64,000 nucleotides of DNA from Trametopsis cervina (Eukaryota; Basidiomycota; Agaricomycetes; Polyporales; Irpicaceae). A model generated the notes under the pieces. It was given only the letters and a program-made list of their open reading frames with translations. It was not told the DNA's origin and did not search any database. Location of the stretch: assembly GCA_022385755.1 (NCBI GenBank), contig MU278348.1:717035-781034 (forward strand), read 5' to 3'. A program made the translations under genes and the position numbers. Below are positions 10,800-22,235 of the stretch, piece after piece (within the stretch, counting starts at the first letter, position 1; every line of letters starts with the position of its first letter).

Positions 10800-13568
10800 T
10801 AAAGATAAAAGGGAAAAAGGAAAAGAGAAAAAGGAGAAGAGGGGCTACGAAGTGAAAGAGGGACGAGGAAGGGGAAAGGAACCTGCTGTGGCGGGATTAC
10901 CCATGGATATTGTTGTCACAGCCTCCCAGATGGGGGTTGATGCATCTGTAACACTTGTCAGCGGCAGCATCCTATTGCCAAACACACCTGTTGTTCAGAC
11001 ATGATCACTCTGAATGTGTGGGCACAGCTGGTTGAATAGGTGGTATATGCAGGGGGGATCGAGTGCAGCAACGGGGACGCGGTATTGAACGTCCTGGTAG
11101 CGCAGCAACGAACGAAGCGGTCGTAGCGCAGGATAGCAGCAGACGCCGGGAGGACAAAAGTGGGCCTGATTGGGATGGGTGAGTGTGTCATGTTACGTAA
11201 GCGACGGCTTGATAGCCGGATGCGCAGCCGAGGACGTGGTGGCTGAAGAATGTCCGAGACCGAGCGAGCACGCCTGGTCGCATTGAATTCCGCGAATACC
11301 TGGCCGCCTCTTGGAATGCTGGAAGACGTCTGGGAAATCGATACAACCGATACGACCGGACGCGATACTGGCACCGAAAGACACCAGCTTTGCGCGGCGA
11401 AGGGGCTAAACGAACTTAAGCTCTTCACCGAATCAGTGCATGTGTTCCCTGGCCTGCCCTCGTTCGCTGGGTGACCGCAGTCGCTGGATGTGCGTAATCG
11501 AAGAGGCACAATGCAGGCATGGGCTGGTAGATGCCGTGCAAGACGCCGTGGCACACACATCGTTGGTGTTATTACGAGCAGATGATATGAGAACGTCCGC
11601 CAGCGCATCGGAGGTATGTGTTGTTGAGAGGTGAACCTGGTCGTTGGGCAGGGGGTGCTGCATCTGGCTGTATCTGTGACGGTGGCTCATATGACCGCAG
11701 GAGAACGCGCTACTTGGTACGTCGCTGAATACGTTACGAGAGGTGCGCTATCTGCAACAACACCAGTTCCCGCGAGTATCCCGCGCTCACGATGGGCACT
11801 CGCAGCTCCTTCCCCGGACGCACCGGTCCCGCCCACATCGGAACTGAAGCCCCTCCGTTGTTCGCGCTGTCGCGTAAGGATGCAGCCTCCGTGCTCGGAC
11901 ACAGGCATGCCGGATTGTTCTCAGTGTCTGTGTGTGTTCTCAGTGCGCTACTGCCCATCTGCGTGGACAAGTCAGCAGCCAGACATGTCCGCGGTAGGCA
12001 CGCACTAAGCACTTATACAGTAGTATGACGGCGGTAGCACAGGCACCTCACTGGCCCCGCGAAAGTTTGCGATGCCGCGGAAAGTACCGTGCAGAGTTGC
12101 ACACGCCACAAACAGACGAGCGATTCCATCGTCGGCGTTCGCGATACGCTCGAGCGCAGCCGCAGTGCACGGATCGCCCTAGGCGTGTGCCTACATCACT
12201 GCTCACTGGGCATCGATGGACCAGCGATGGCGAACAACGATGGCGAACAACGATGGCGACCAAACGGTGGCGACTAGCGATGGCTTGGCGGCTGTGGCAG
12301 CAGCGTATACGTGTACCACATGCGTGCAGGGGGGCAGCCATTGGATAACCGGCGAGTGGGCAGCCGTGGATATCGACGCGGAGATGCACGGTACATTGCC
12401 AGGAGCTTGTTTGAAATATGATACCTAGTATAGCGCAGAGAATGGTACAAGGGGCCCTCTGTTCCCGGCAGAGAAGAGTGTAAGGGAAAGGTAGAACCAT
12501 GTGTAGCTCCCACACCGACTCAAGTGAGGCCAGCAGACGCAGCATTCTAGAAGAAATGGACGTATGTTGCCTGCAAGGATGCGTGGTGCCGTGTGCATCT
12601 GGGTAGCTCGCATCTGCCACTGTGTCACTTGCCACCCGGTCTCCGGACGCACAGAGGCCGTTGTTCACCCAACGCCGTGCCTCGGTGGCTGACGATGAGA
12701 GCACTCTAGCGTCCGCGTCTGCGCTGGAGATCTGCAGGGTCGTCAACGCGGGGTGCAGCACTAACTGTGTGCATCGACGTCGACAGCACCCGTACACAGA
12801 CACATCACGGCCAACGAATGCGCGAATGCAACGAATATAACGAGCACTCACTACTGCACACCGCTGAAGGCACCGCGATCTGCCGTGAACCGCCAGATAC
12901 ATCCGTTCGTCTGATCTGTCCTAGGATAGACGCCCTACTTTGGACTTGAACGATGGAAATTTCTAATGGTGCCTTCGTGTGCCATGCCCGGCTTTGGACC
13001 AGTAAACGTCCTATTTCTTTCTGTCTGCAACCCCCATGAGCACCGTCGAGTAGCCCTCCTACACCAGCGCAGCCAGCCCGCGCGCACAGCTTCCCTCCCC
13101 GCTGCCCTCCCGGCTACACTGCATTCCAACAGTGCTTTAAGTATTCACAACGTCCTGCCATCTTCCCGCTCCTTCCGGTCTGTTCTCATCATCCAATCTA
13201 CGACTTCCGTACTAGTCTGCCTGCACCAGCGCGCGTCCTCTCATCCAATTCATTGCACCCACATCGCCCTGTCGACGTGCTCGCAACCAGCCAGCCGACG
13301 CCCGCGAAGCGCACTATCGCTGGCACGCTAGTCGCCCTACCCCCATCTCTCGCGCCCTCGCCGGCATTCAGATCCCTCGGGCAGCTCTTTCCTGCTCTCG
13401 TACGCGCATCTTCTCGTCCAGATTCCCACAGCTGACGATTCCCATTTGCATTTTCTTAAAGCGTAACGTCCCCCGCGAGGCGCCCGTGACCCGGGGATTA
13501 GTTCTCTCTCTCCTCGTTAACCTTGTACCTCAGCCAGTTCGGTCGCCCCTGCGCTGCGCTGCACCGCC
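10800..13568. other. 2.8 kb without a convincing gene
   Basis: The left part (10800-11300) probably contains 5' exons of the mucin-like gene on the minus strand, including a purine-rich tract on the plus strand at 10800-10880. The middle holds only Cys/Arg-rich chance open frames. The right part (13040-13568) is pyrimidine-rich and is probably the promoter and leader of the G-alpha gene. A short tandem repeat lies at 12225-12276. Confidence 0.5.
12225..12276. repeat. 13-bp tandem repeat, four units
   Basis: The unit CGATGGCGAACAA is present twice exactly (12225-12237, 12238-12250), then as CGATGGCGACCAA (12251-12263), then as a decayed fourth copy ACGGTGGCGACTA. It is a minisatellite in non-coding sequence. 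Confidence 0.85.
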
Positions 13569-16463
13569 ATGAACAGGAACGGCCACATCTACCCGCACCG
13601 CCCTCGCTCCGAATCGGACCCCCTCTCTGTCTTCCTCCAGCCCCCGCCAGATGAAACCCAGCCCGAGCGCGAGGCCCGGCTTAGGGCGGAGCAGGAGGCC
13701 AAGAAGCGGAGCGACAGCATCGACAAAATGCTGCGTGACACCGAGCGACGGAATCGGAGACGAAAGACGATCAAGGTCCTGCTCCTCGGCCAGAGCGAGA
13801 GCGGGAAGAGCACCACTTTGAAGCGTAAGTTTGGGCACAATCTGCGAGAGACGGCGTTTCGAAAATTGTGTGGGGGTGTCAGGGTGTGCCACAGTTCGCG
13901 CGAAACGTCGCTGCTCTTATAGATGCAGAGCTCTGCTTCTTTGACATGGGGTCTCAGTGGTATTTGACAAGCATGGCAGTCCTGCCGGAATTTTGTCTTA
14001 TCCGACTTGTCTGATTGACGAGGCTGGCGGATCTCAGCCTAATATGCGTACCAGTATCCGACGTCAAAGTGCTTATTAGCATCCACCAAAGCCTAATATT
14101 TGGCTTGGTGGATGGATGTACAGGGTCTGCATGTTGCCGTCGGGGCACGTTATGGCCCATATACACCCCCAGATATGACAAACATGGCTTTAATGCTTAT
14201 CTGCATCCGCCAGCCGTTGTACTCGCCTTTCACACTAGCGGTATACTAATCACACCTTTCCCAGAGTTCCAACTGCTGCACACACCCGCCGAGTTTCGAG
14301 CAGAACGTCTCGCTTGGAGGTTTGTAATTTATCTCAATCTCCTCCGCTCGGTGCGCCGGTACGTTCCCCCTCTGTTCTCCTATACCTCGCATCGGCTAAA
14401 CAGAGCCCCTCTCCTGTTCCAGAATACTCGATGCGATCGCACCGGACGCCGACCCCGTCTGGAGCGGATTCGACGACGCGGACGAATACGACAGCACCGA
14501 GCCCGCCCCCATCATCATCAGCAGCGCGAACCCAAACGCCGCCCCCTCCTCCTCGCACTCCCAGCCGACGAGTGCCCCCAACTACGAGCGCTATCTGCGC
14601 ACGTTCACGCCCCTCTTCGAGCTCGAGCAGAAGCTCATCGCGCAGCTCTCCGACCCGGAGGACAACGCGGACGACGAGGCGACGCACCTGCCCACGCGCG
14701 ACCAGACATGGACGAACGGGAACACGCCCGCGGCGAACATGGCGCGCTCTGCCTCGTCCGGGGTCGGCACCAGCGGCGGGAGCAGCCTACCCAAGATCTC
14801 CATCCCCCCGTCGGCCAAGTCCCTCCCCACACCGCCGATTTCTCCGACGGTGACGACGAACGGCGAGCTCTCTGTCCCGACGACGCTGAACTGGAAGAAG
14901 GCGCTGGGGTTCGGACGCATCCAGAGCCCCAAGGGCCCGCATTCGGGCGAGCTGCAGGGCTGGTGGGAGGACCCGCACGATCCGGTGCATACGATGAACT
15001 ATTATGCGCCGTACATCACCGAGCTGTGGAAGGACCCGAAGGTGCGCCATAAGCTGGCGGAGAGGAGGGTGCGGTTGGAGGAGAGCAGCGGATTGTGGGT
15101 GTCCTTGTTCTGTTCTTTGGGCTGCGCTGCGGTCAGGGCCTGTGGTGCTTTTATGCATGCGCGGCCGGTATGTGGCAGGTACTAATGCGCATCTCCTCCC
15201 CGCAGCTTTCTGGACGAAATCGACCGGATCACTGCGAAGATGTACTTCATCACGGACGGTGCGTATTCCTGTTCCTTTGCCTCCCCAGCCACGCATATGT
15301 GGCTTCGTGGATGTCCCCGAGAGATTTGGCTAACTGACGTGCCTCGCTGCGCTATCGGTGTTCTCCAGACGACGTCCTGAAGGCGCGGCTCCGCACGACG
15401 GGTGTGACCGAACACACGTTCACATTGGATAACCCCGAGTTCCGCGGTGTGGACTGGAAGATTTACGATGTGGGCGGAGCAAGACATCAGCGCCAGGCGT
15501 GGGCCCCATATTTTGACGACGGTGAGTGGTGGCTCAGTTGCTGCCTCCGGCCTCCCAGGACTCGCTGTGCTGATGCCGCCTTCATGTCTCCGTCCTCGCC
15601 GTTCCATCTTCCTCTCCTTCTCCGCATTTCGGGGTGCGCGGTGCAAAGTGGACGCTATCATTTTCCTCGCGCCCATAAGCGCGTTCGATCAAGTGCTGGC
15701 GGAGGTGCGTGGCTATTTTGTTCTTGCGCACGCTGGGAACGGCGCGGGCGGACGGGGGGCTGACAGATGACGGACGGGTTTATAGGATACGAAGTATAAC
15801 CGCCTGCAGGACTCGCTCGAGCTGTGGAAGCTCGTCGTCTCGAACAAACTGCTCGCGAACGTGAACATCATCCTGTTCCTGAACAAGGTGACTGCCGTCT
15901 TCGTCTCGTGTGAGATTACCGTGCTCAACGCTCCACTTGCTGTTCTTAGTGTGACCTGCTGAAGGTGCGTATCAGCTCGTCAATGTTGGCCATCTTACGC
16001 TCACATAGCAACGCGATCATCATAGAAAAAGCTGGAAAGCGGCGTCAAACTGAAGCATCACCTCCCTGGGTACCGTGACAGACCGAACGACTATGAGTCG
16101 GTGTCAAAATGTGATCCCCTCTCTCCATCGATATTGTGCATGTCTAGCACGAATGCTGATCACGCACTTTACGACACAGATTTCAGACACAAATTTGGCG
16201 CGATACATCAATCATATACCTCTAACAAGTCGCGAGACCTGTACAGTGCGTCTGGCAGCTGATCATACTGGGAAATGTTTAAGGCTGACATGGATGCGCT
16301 CGCAGTACATCTTACTTCCGTGACAGATACCCGGAGTACGCGGACTATAATCACGAATGGTGAGCCATCACGATGTCTCCGTATACAGGGACACTCATGT
16401 TATGCTGGGCCAGTGCACGACATCATTCTACAGGCCAATTTGAAGGGCACCGCGCTCATGTGA
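13569..16463 (+). CDS. Divergent heterotrimeric G-protein alpha subunit lacking the catalytic glutamine
   Basis: Twelve exons: 13569-13824, 14265-14358, 14423-15094, 15206-15258, 15369-15521, 15649-15704, 15786-15887, 15950-15964, 16026-16110, 16180-16245, 16306-16359, 16414-16463. Together they give 551 residues, well above the usual 350-380. The P-loop is GQSESGKST (residues 74-82), then TLKQFQLL. Switch I keeps the arginine and threonines (ARLRTTGVTEH). Switch II reads DVGGARHQRQAW: the glutamine that hydrolyses GTP is alanine. G4 is NKCD, split by a 15-nt exon. G5 is TSVTDT instead of TCAT. An insert of roughly 180 residues rich in Ser, Pro and Asn sits in the helical domain. The N-terminus (MNRNGH) has no Gly2 or nearby Cys, so no lipid anchor, and the C-terminus (TALM) lacks the Gi-type cysteine. 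Such forms are known from expanded G-alpha families in mushrooms. It may be slow in hydrolysis. Confidence 0.93.
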
Positions 16464-17395
16464 TATAGTCGTTTTCGTTAAACGTTCCAAGCAGAGTTTC
16501 TACGTTCTTTAATCGCCCCGTTGCTTCGATGTGGTCCTGGGTTCAAGTTTGTTTGTTTGTCTGTTTCTGTTACTCGGTCTTTTCCCGCTCACACCTTGCT
16601 GTATCTTCGCTCTGTCCAATACTTACTGTATACCAAACCCATCTCCTTGCTGTAGTATCTTCTTCCGCACCCAGCCCCCTTGTAATTCGCGTTCCGACCC
16701 CTTCTTCGCGCGCGCCTTTTTTCGAACCTGCTTACCTTACCATCTTGTAATCCACACATTCCCGCTTTGTACCTCGCACCCGAGCTGTGTATCACTACCA
16801 TCATGCTGATGCCCGATTGCTGCCCCCCTGAAACGTTTAACGTCGAATCTTGGATGGCCAGGATGCGCACACACAAGCACCCATAACGCGGTCACGCGTT
16901 TCATCCCCATCGTGTCACGCCCCCGTCACGCCCAGGAAGCGTTGTGACATCGCTAGTAGCGCTTTTTGTTCTCTCCCTCTTCGCTAATGATCATACTTCA
17001 GGCATCCATTTTTGTTTTTGTTGTCTGCGTCTACGGTACCTTGCCGTTGACAATAAGCCTTGGGTGCTGAAGGGTCCCCAGTGGCGGCGTCACCCCTTTA
17101 TGCGGGGATAGATGACAATAAGGTGAGCTGTCTGTCCGCGACGTATCGCCGTAATGCTTCAGCCCCCTGCGGGCTCTGCAAGACGTTTGGAGATAATGCA
17201 CGCTTGGGATGTTCTGTGGAGAAACAGGCTTTGGAATATTTATACTGTCTCGTTGTTCGTCGTGAGTTTTCTCTACGCCCAAGTCTGCTGTGCAGCACCT
17301 ATTACCACCCACCCTCGTCTCCCACCCGCCCCTTCAGCCCCTCCAGCCGTCCCTGGTCCAGCACCCCCGTCATTAATTAATACACACGGCACACC
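16464..17395. other. intergenic, with presumed promoter of the 78-residue gene
   Basis: The part after 16464 is T-rich 3' sequence of the G-alpha gene. Near 17260 there is a clear donor (GTGAGTTTTCTC) followed by pyrimidine-rich sequence, suggesting an intron in the leader of the next gene. No other gene is seen. Confidence 0.45.
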
Positions 17396-17632
17396 ATGTC
17401 CCTTCCTCTCAACAACGCGACGCTCGGCTTTCTCCCATCATCTGACCCGCGCACAGGCATGTTCGCCGCCTCGCACGCGTCCAAAGACCGTCATGTCATG
17501 TTCGAGGGACTCTTCCAGGCCTTGTCGCCCTCATCTGCGAAGCAGGCTACCGCGGAAGCTGCGGCGAGGAACAACGCGGAGTATAACGCTACGCTCAAAG
17601 GGGGAGCGAGGAGCCCGTACGCGAGGTCGTAA
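17396..17632 (+). CDS. Small conserved-looking protein, 78 residues, function unknown
   Basis: The intronless frame starts in an excellent context (ACACCATGTCC) and encodes 78 residues. It is hydrophilic, with an amphipathic central part (HVMFEGLFQALSPSSAKQA) and a basic end (KGGARSPYARS). There is no signal peptide and no membrane span. The pyrimidine-rich leader and probable leader intron upstream support a real gene. I do not recognise the family. Confidence 0.5.
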   Translation: MSLPLNNATLGFLPSSDPRTGMFAASHASKDRHVMFEGLFQALSPSSAKQATAEAAARNNAEYNATLKGGARSPYARS

Positions 17633-18317
17633 ATCGTGCATCGAGTGTTTCAAGCTCGTGCATTCTGCTCGCTTTGTCACGACCATCCATGCTACACGGA
17701 CCAACACATGCTAATCATGCATACGCACACCACATATCACCCGTCTTCCTCGCATACCACACATATTCTGATTGTCAGTGGATCCACCCATCGCTGTAAA
17801 CCCTGCTCCGAGACGGACAGGTCGGCCGCACACATTAATAATCCGAGCTCGAACAATTCGCTTTGCTATCGAGCACGCAACTCTCCTTGGGCACGTTGGG
17901 GGTACCTCGTTGTTGTATTTCTCCGGTTTCCTATGCTGGGTTTTAGGAAGGATTCGATTGCACGTCTTCATTCGGGAAGTGGACTCTCTATACTGTTTTT
18001 CCCCTGCTGGTTGATGACGCCGTCTTCGCTCTTTCCGTCCATTCGTTTGTTTCTGTATCACCTCCCTCATCCTCATGATCACTCATCTCATTCACGCATC
18101 CTCACTGTAACGTGTATTCTCAAGCCAAGATTCGTAATGTACCACTTGTATCATTATACACATACTCTGTACTGTGTCTCGTGAGAAAATCCGGGGTATG
18201 CGCATCGATAACGTCGTGATCCCGCGGACTTAGCATCAACAGCAGTGCTCCTCGGAAGGCAGTATAGTCGCGCCTCCGATAGCGGAGAGGCTCAGACCGA
18301 TTACATATACGCGCAAG
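17633..18317. other. intergenic
   Basis: The stretch holds the 3' end of the small gene and the promoter of the RidA gene. It is rich in CAC/CAT and CT runs. No gene is seen in it. Confidence 0.5.
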
Positions 18318-19076
18318 ATGTTTGTGTTCTCGACCTCTACCTTCTCTCGTGTCGCTTCTGTACGTTCAACTCGAGCTCTCTCCCCCATCTTCACAAAGTC
18401 GTCCGCAAAACCTCTCAACTTCAAACGCAACATGTCTGTCGAAACTCACTCCTCGCTCGGTCTTGTCTCGACCACCCGTATGTAATCGTATTTTTATTCG
18501 ATATGAGCTGCATATTCACTGGTTGCTATGCGTTCCAGATGCTCCTGCCGCCGTAGGTCCCTACACCCAGGCCATCAAGGTCGGCGACTTGCTCTTCGCC
18601 TCTGGGTCAATTGGATTGGACCCCGCTGTGGGCAAACTGGTGAGTACCGATCACACTTTGTTGCAGCCATGGTACTGAGACCTCTGTAGGTTGAGGGTGG
18701 TGTTGAGGCCCAGGCCGAGCAGTCCCTTAAGAACCTGAAGGCTGTCATTGAGGCCGGTGGAAGTGAGCTCGGAAAGATCGTCAAGACCACCGTATGTCTC
18801 TCCTCATAGCCACCTAAGATGACTCACTTATGAGTCATATTCGCCCCTCTATCCAGGTGTTCTTGGCCAACATGGACGACTTTGTCGCTGTGAACGCGAT
18901 CTACACTAAGTTCTTTGGCAACCACAAGCCGGCGCGCTCTGCTGTCCAGGTAGCTCGCCTGCCCTTGAACGCGCTGTTCGAGATTGAGGCCATTGCCAGG
19001 TCAGTCCATGCTATGTTACTTGCCTGTGGAATAGATTATCTGACTCATTAATCCGTTGTTCTGCAGCCTTGCTTAA
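18318..19076 (+). CDS. RidA/YjgF/Mmf1 family reactive-imine deaminase
   Basis: Five exons (18318-18477, 18539-18639, 18690-18791, 18857-18999, 19067-19076) give 171 residues. RidA enzymes hydrolyse reactive enamines and imines formed by PLP enzymes such as threonine dehydratase, and in fungi the mitochondrial form (Mmf1) supports isoleucine synthesis. The core reads DAPAAVGPYTQAIKVGDLLF after the first intron (18539 on), followed by FASGSIGLDP, then EAQAEQSLKNLKAVIEAGGS and VNAIYTKFFG. The end RSAVQVARLPLNALFEIEAI has the conserved substrate arginine region (R of PARSAVQV) and the E of the EIEA motif. The first 38 residues are Ser/Arg/Lys-rich without acids, as in a mitochondrial presequence. 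A second in-frame ATG (18432, MSVETHS) could give a cytosolic form. The last exon holds only ten bases. Confidence 0.95.
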
Positions 19077-19433
19077 GTGTGACGTTTGGGCAGTAGACAA
19101 TGATGGAATTGTACAACAAAATGTATCGCGTTGAGAATACGACATATATTCAACCAAATCTCTTCGTTCCAGAGTCAAGCTTGAGCTGTAGACTGTTGGC
19201 ATTCATGAGTTATCGTAGAAAGCAGCCTCGCATATTTACTGACAGCGTACGGTTACGTTCCGCATATGGATGCATTTCCCACGCTCATGCTATACTGAAC
19301 CGACGCGACGCGCGTTTGGATTGCGTACGCCTACAGCTCGGACTTGTATCGACGTTTCGTTACCACATACCTCGACCTTTCACGTCTCCATTACCTTTTA
19401 TTCCGCACCCACTCAATCCACAGCTTCTTTGAA
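19077..19433. other. intergenic, presumed promoter of the proteasome gene
   Basis: This 357-base stretch between RidA and the proteasome alpha5 gene holds 3' sequence of the first and a pyrimidine-rich leader (19370-19430) of the second. No gene is seen. Confidence 0.5.
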
Positions 19434-20499
19434 ATGTTTTTGACTCGCTCAGAATACGGTGAACCTGCACTGTGACCATCTAGGACCCTAGCATGCCACT
19501 TACACTTTACCAGATCGTGGTGTGAACACCTTCTCGCCTGAGGGACGTTTGTTCCAAGGTATGTTGCAGTATAATCATGAGCAGAAACGGGATGCTTATG
19601 GTGTATCGGTGCCTAGTCGAATATGCTATCGAGGCGATTAAGGTATGTACTCTGCGCGAGCCATGTCAAACGCGTACCGACTGAATGCACTCCAGCTAGG
19701 TTCAACCACGGTCGGAATATCCACCAAGGAAGGCGTAGTCCTCGCCGTTGAGAAGCGTGTGCACTCTCCCCTCCTAGAAGCCTCCTCCATCGAGAAGATT
19801 ATGGAGATCGACACCCACCTCGGCTGTGCGATGTCTGGGCTCATCGCAGATGCTAGGACAATGGTCGACCACGCGCGAGTGACCTCGCAACATCACGCGT
19901 TTACGTACAACGAGCCCATGAAGGTCGAGAGTGTGACACAGGCGGTGTGTGATTTGGCGTTGAGGTTCGGAGAGAGTGTACATGATGAGGATGCTATGAT
20001 GAGTCGGCCGTTTGGAGTGGCGTTGTTGATTGCGGGCGTAGATGAAAATGGACCCCAGCTGTGAGTTTCCTGCATACTGAGATGAGTAGTGTGGCTAATG
20101 TCTCGCGCGCGTAGCTACCACACCGACCCGTCAGGTACATTCGTGCGCTACGAAGCGAAAGCAGTTGGATCAGGATCGGAGGCTGCGCAGAGCGAGCTGC
20201 AAGACAAGTGGCACAAGGTCAGCCGTAATACTATTTTCCCAGAATATGTGTGCTCACGCTAGACTTGCATTGCAGCAAATGACCCTCAAGGAGGCGCACA
20301 TCCTAACGCTACGCGTACTAAAGCAGGTCATGGAGGAAAAGCTCGATCACCATAACGTTCAGCTCGCTCAGGTACCTCCGGAGGTTCCTCCGCTTATGAG
20401 CCCGTATACTCACTGTTGCTATGTTTACAGGTGACATCTGGAAAGGGTTTCGAGATCCTAAACGAAGTGCAGCTGAAGGAACTCATAGAAGGCATGTAA
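19434..20499 (+). CDS. PUP2: 20S proteasome subunit alpha type 5
   Basis: Seven exons (19434-19458, 19514-19558, 19617-19642, 19696-20060, 20115-20217, 20276-20371, 20431-20499) give 242 residues, the family length. It is a structural alpha-ring subunit of the 20S core that helps gate the channel. The N-terminal signature is complete after splicing: [20 protein letters not shown], then [20 protein letters not shown]. This is followed by [14 protein letters not shown], typical of alpha5. The helix EAQ-type [17 protein letters not shown] and [20 protein letters not shown] are also alpha5-like. The first three exons are only 25, 45 and 26 bases, so automatic models could miss the true N-terminus and begin at a false ATG at 19645. 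Confidence 0.96.
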
Positions 20500-20763
20500 A
20501 TGAACCCATACGTTGTAATGATATCTGGCTTTCGCTGCTGTAACCATAATCTCTTTCGACTTCCTTGAGACGATGTTTCGTTCTGGTAATTCCTCTACTG
20601 ACCAACTGGCCTCTCAAAGCACGTTCGCTATTTCGCGCCCTTCGGCACGGCTAATCGATCCGATCTCATCTAAGATTACCCACCATGTTTCTGCTGTACT
20701 CATGCGACGACACTCTTGAACGACGCGTCTGTACGTCTCCCCTTCACCCCTCCAGATTCCAAC

Positions 20764-22121
20764 ATGGCCGCTATCGCCTTGGCCCCTACAGATCTATCTG
20801 CTATTCACCTGACCGAGATCCTCGACTTCACCACTGCCCTTGCCAGACGCGCAGGCGATCTCATCCTTTCTGGTTCACAGGCGATCCTGCAGTCGGGGAA
20901 CATTGACGAGAAGAAGAACTCAGTGGACCTGGTCACTGAGTATGATGTGAAGGTCGAAGAGCTGGTGAAGGGGGAGCTGAACCAGAAGTACCCAGGCTTT
21001 CAATTGTGAGTGCTTATTCGCTACGGCTTGTGCGCGAGGTGCAATAGGTGGATGCTCACTGTTTATATTTAACTATGAAAGTATAGGAGAGGAGTCGTAC
21101 GCCGCTGGACAACGACCACCTCTGACAGACACGCCCACATTCTGTGTCGACCCCATTGGTGAGTCTCCGAGCTGCAGATATGAAGAGTCTCACAAAGCTC
21201 ACCGGCCATTTCCCTCACGCAGACGGCACCACGAACTTCGTGCACGGCTTCCCTCACGTCTGCGTGTCCATCGGGCTCATATACCGCAAGTCGCCTGTGT
21301 TGGGCGTGATATACAACCCGTTCCTCGATGGTCTGTACACAGCCGTGAAAGGCCAGGGCGCGTTCCTCACACAACGCGGACAAGCACCGGCCAGGCTGCC
21401 TCTCGCCGTCCCGCGTCCGCTCCCGTCGCTCTCTCAAGCTCTGCTTGGTGCGCTGCTCTTTGTTCAGGTTGCCTTTGATGCTGTCGCTGACCACACACCC
21501 TTCACCAGGCATCGAATGGGGCTCAGATAGATCCGCAGACATCGTCCGCACAAAGGCGGACTCGTTCATGCGCCTCGCGGGGAACCCCAAGGAAGGTGTT
21601 GAAGGCGGGCGAATGGCCCATTCGCTGAGATCTCTTGGGAGTGCTGCGCTCAACTTTGGTATGGTCGCGCAGGGTGGACTGGATCTGTACTGGTATGTAT
21701 GACGCACTTTCCCGCCATGTTCAGCACGCTGACCCTGATTGACGTGTAGGGAGATCGGATGCTGGTGAGTTGAATAATGATTCGGATTCGCAAATATGGT
21801 TGAAATAAACTATGGTTTTGTAGGCCCTGGGACATCTGCGCAGGAGCGATCATTGCACAGGAAGCTGGATGCCTGGTTGCCGGAGCACATGGCTCACCGC
21901 TGGACAATCAAATCACAGAACAAGTCCTCAATGGAAGGAAATACATCGTCATTAGAGCCATTGGAGACACGAAGGTTCGTTGAGTTCGCTTGCTTTAGTC
22001 GATAACAATGGGAATACTTACTTGCTGTCTGATCGCGCAGGATGAGACAGGCTTTGAAGCACAGCAGCGCCTCATTCGTGACTTCTACGAAACCGTACCA
22101 GACTATGAACCTGCCAAATAA
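20764..22121 (+). CDS. Inositol monophosphatase
   Basis: Seven exons (20764-21005, 21082-21158, 21223-21447, 21509-21692, 21750-21764, 21824-21974, 22041-22121) give 324 residues. The enzyme removes phosphate from inositol monophosphates in a magnesium-dependent reaction, feeding inositol recycling. Metal ligands are all present: GEES (residues 83-86), DPIDGT (104-109) and WDICAG (250-255), the three signatures of the IMPase/FBPase fold. [12 protein letters not shown] marks the N-terminal helix and loop. The second residue of the second motif is split by an intron. Exon five is only 15 bases (GEIGC region). The C-terminal half is somewhat longer than bacterial SuhB, as in fungi. Lithium-sensitive fungal INM1/qutG-type proteins are the closest known relatives. 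Confidence 0.94.
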
Positions 22122-22235
22122 TGTAGCAAGTTATGATGTAAAGGATAAAATCCACCAATCTGTAGAATAGACATCCCATTAGAAACCACTAGAAACAAAC
22201 TATATACCCTTAGCCAACATCCCTCCATGCCCAAG

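Noticed and set aside
12225..12276. Tandem repeat as a CRISPR-like array
   Set aside because: Units are 13 bases with no spacers, and this is a eukaryote.
12048..12902. 284-codon minus-strand open frame
   Set aside because: Composition is very rich in Cys, Arg and His, with no domain and a weak start. It overlaps the tandem repeat and several other chance frames.
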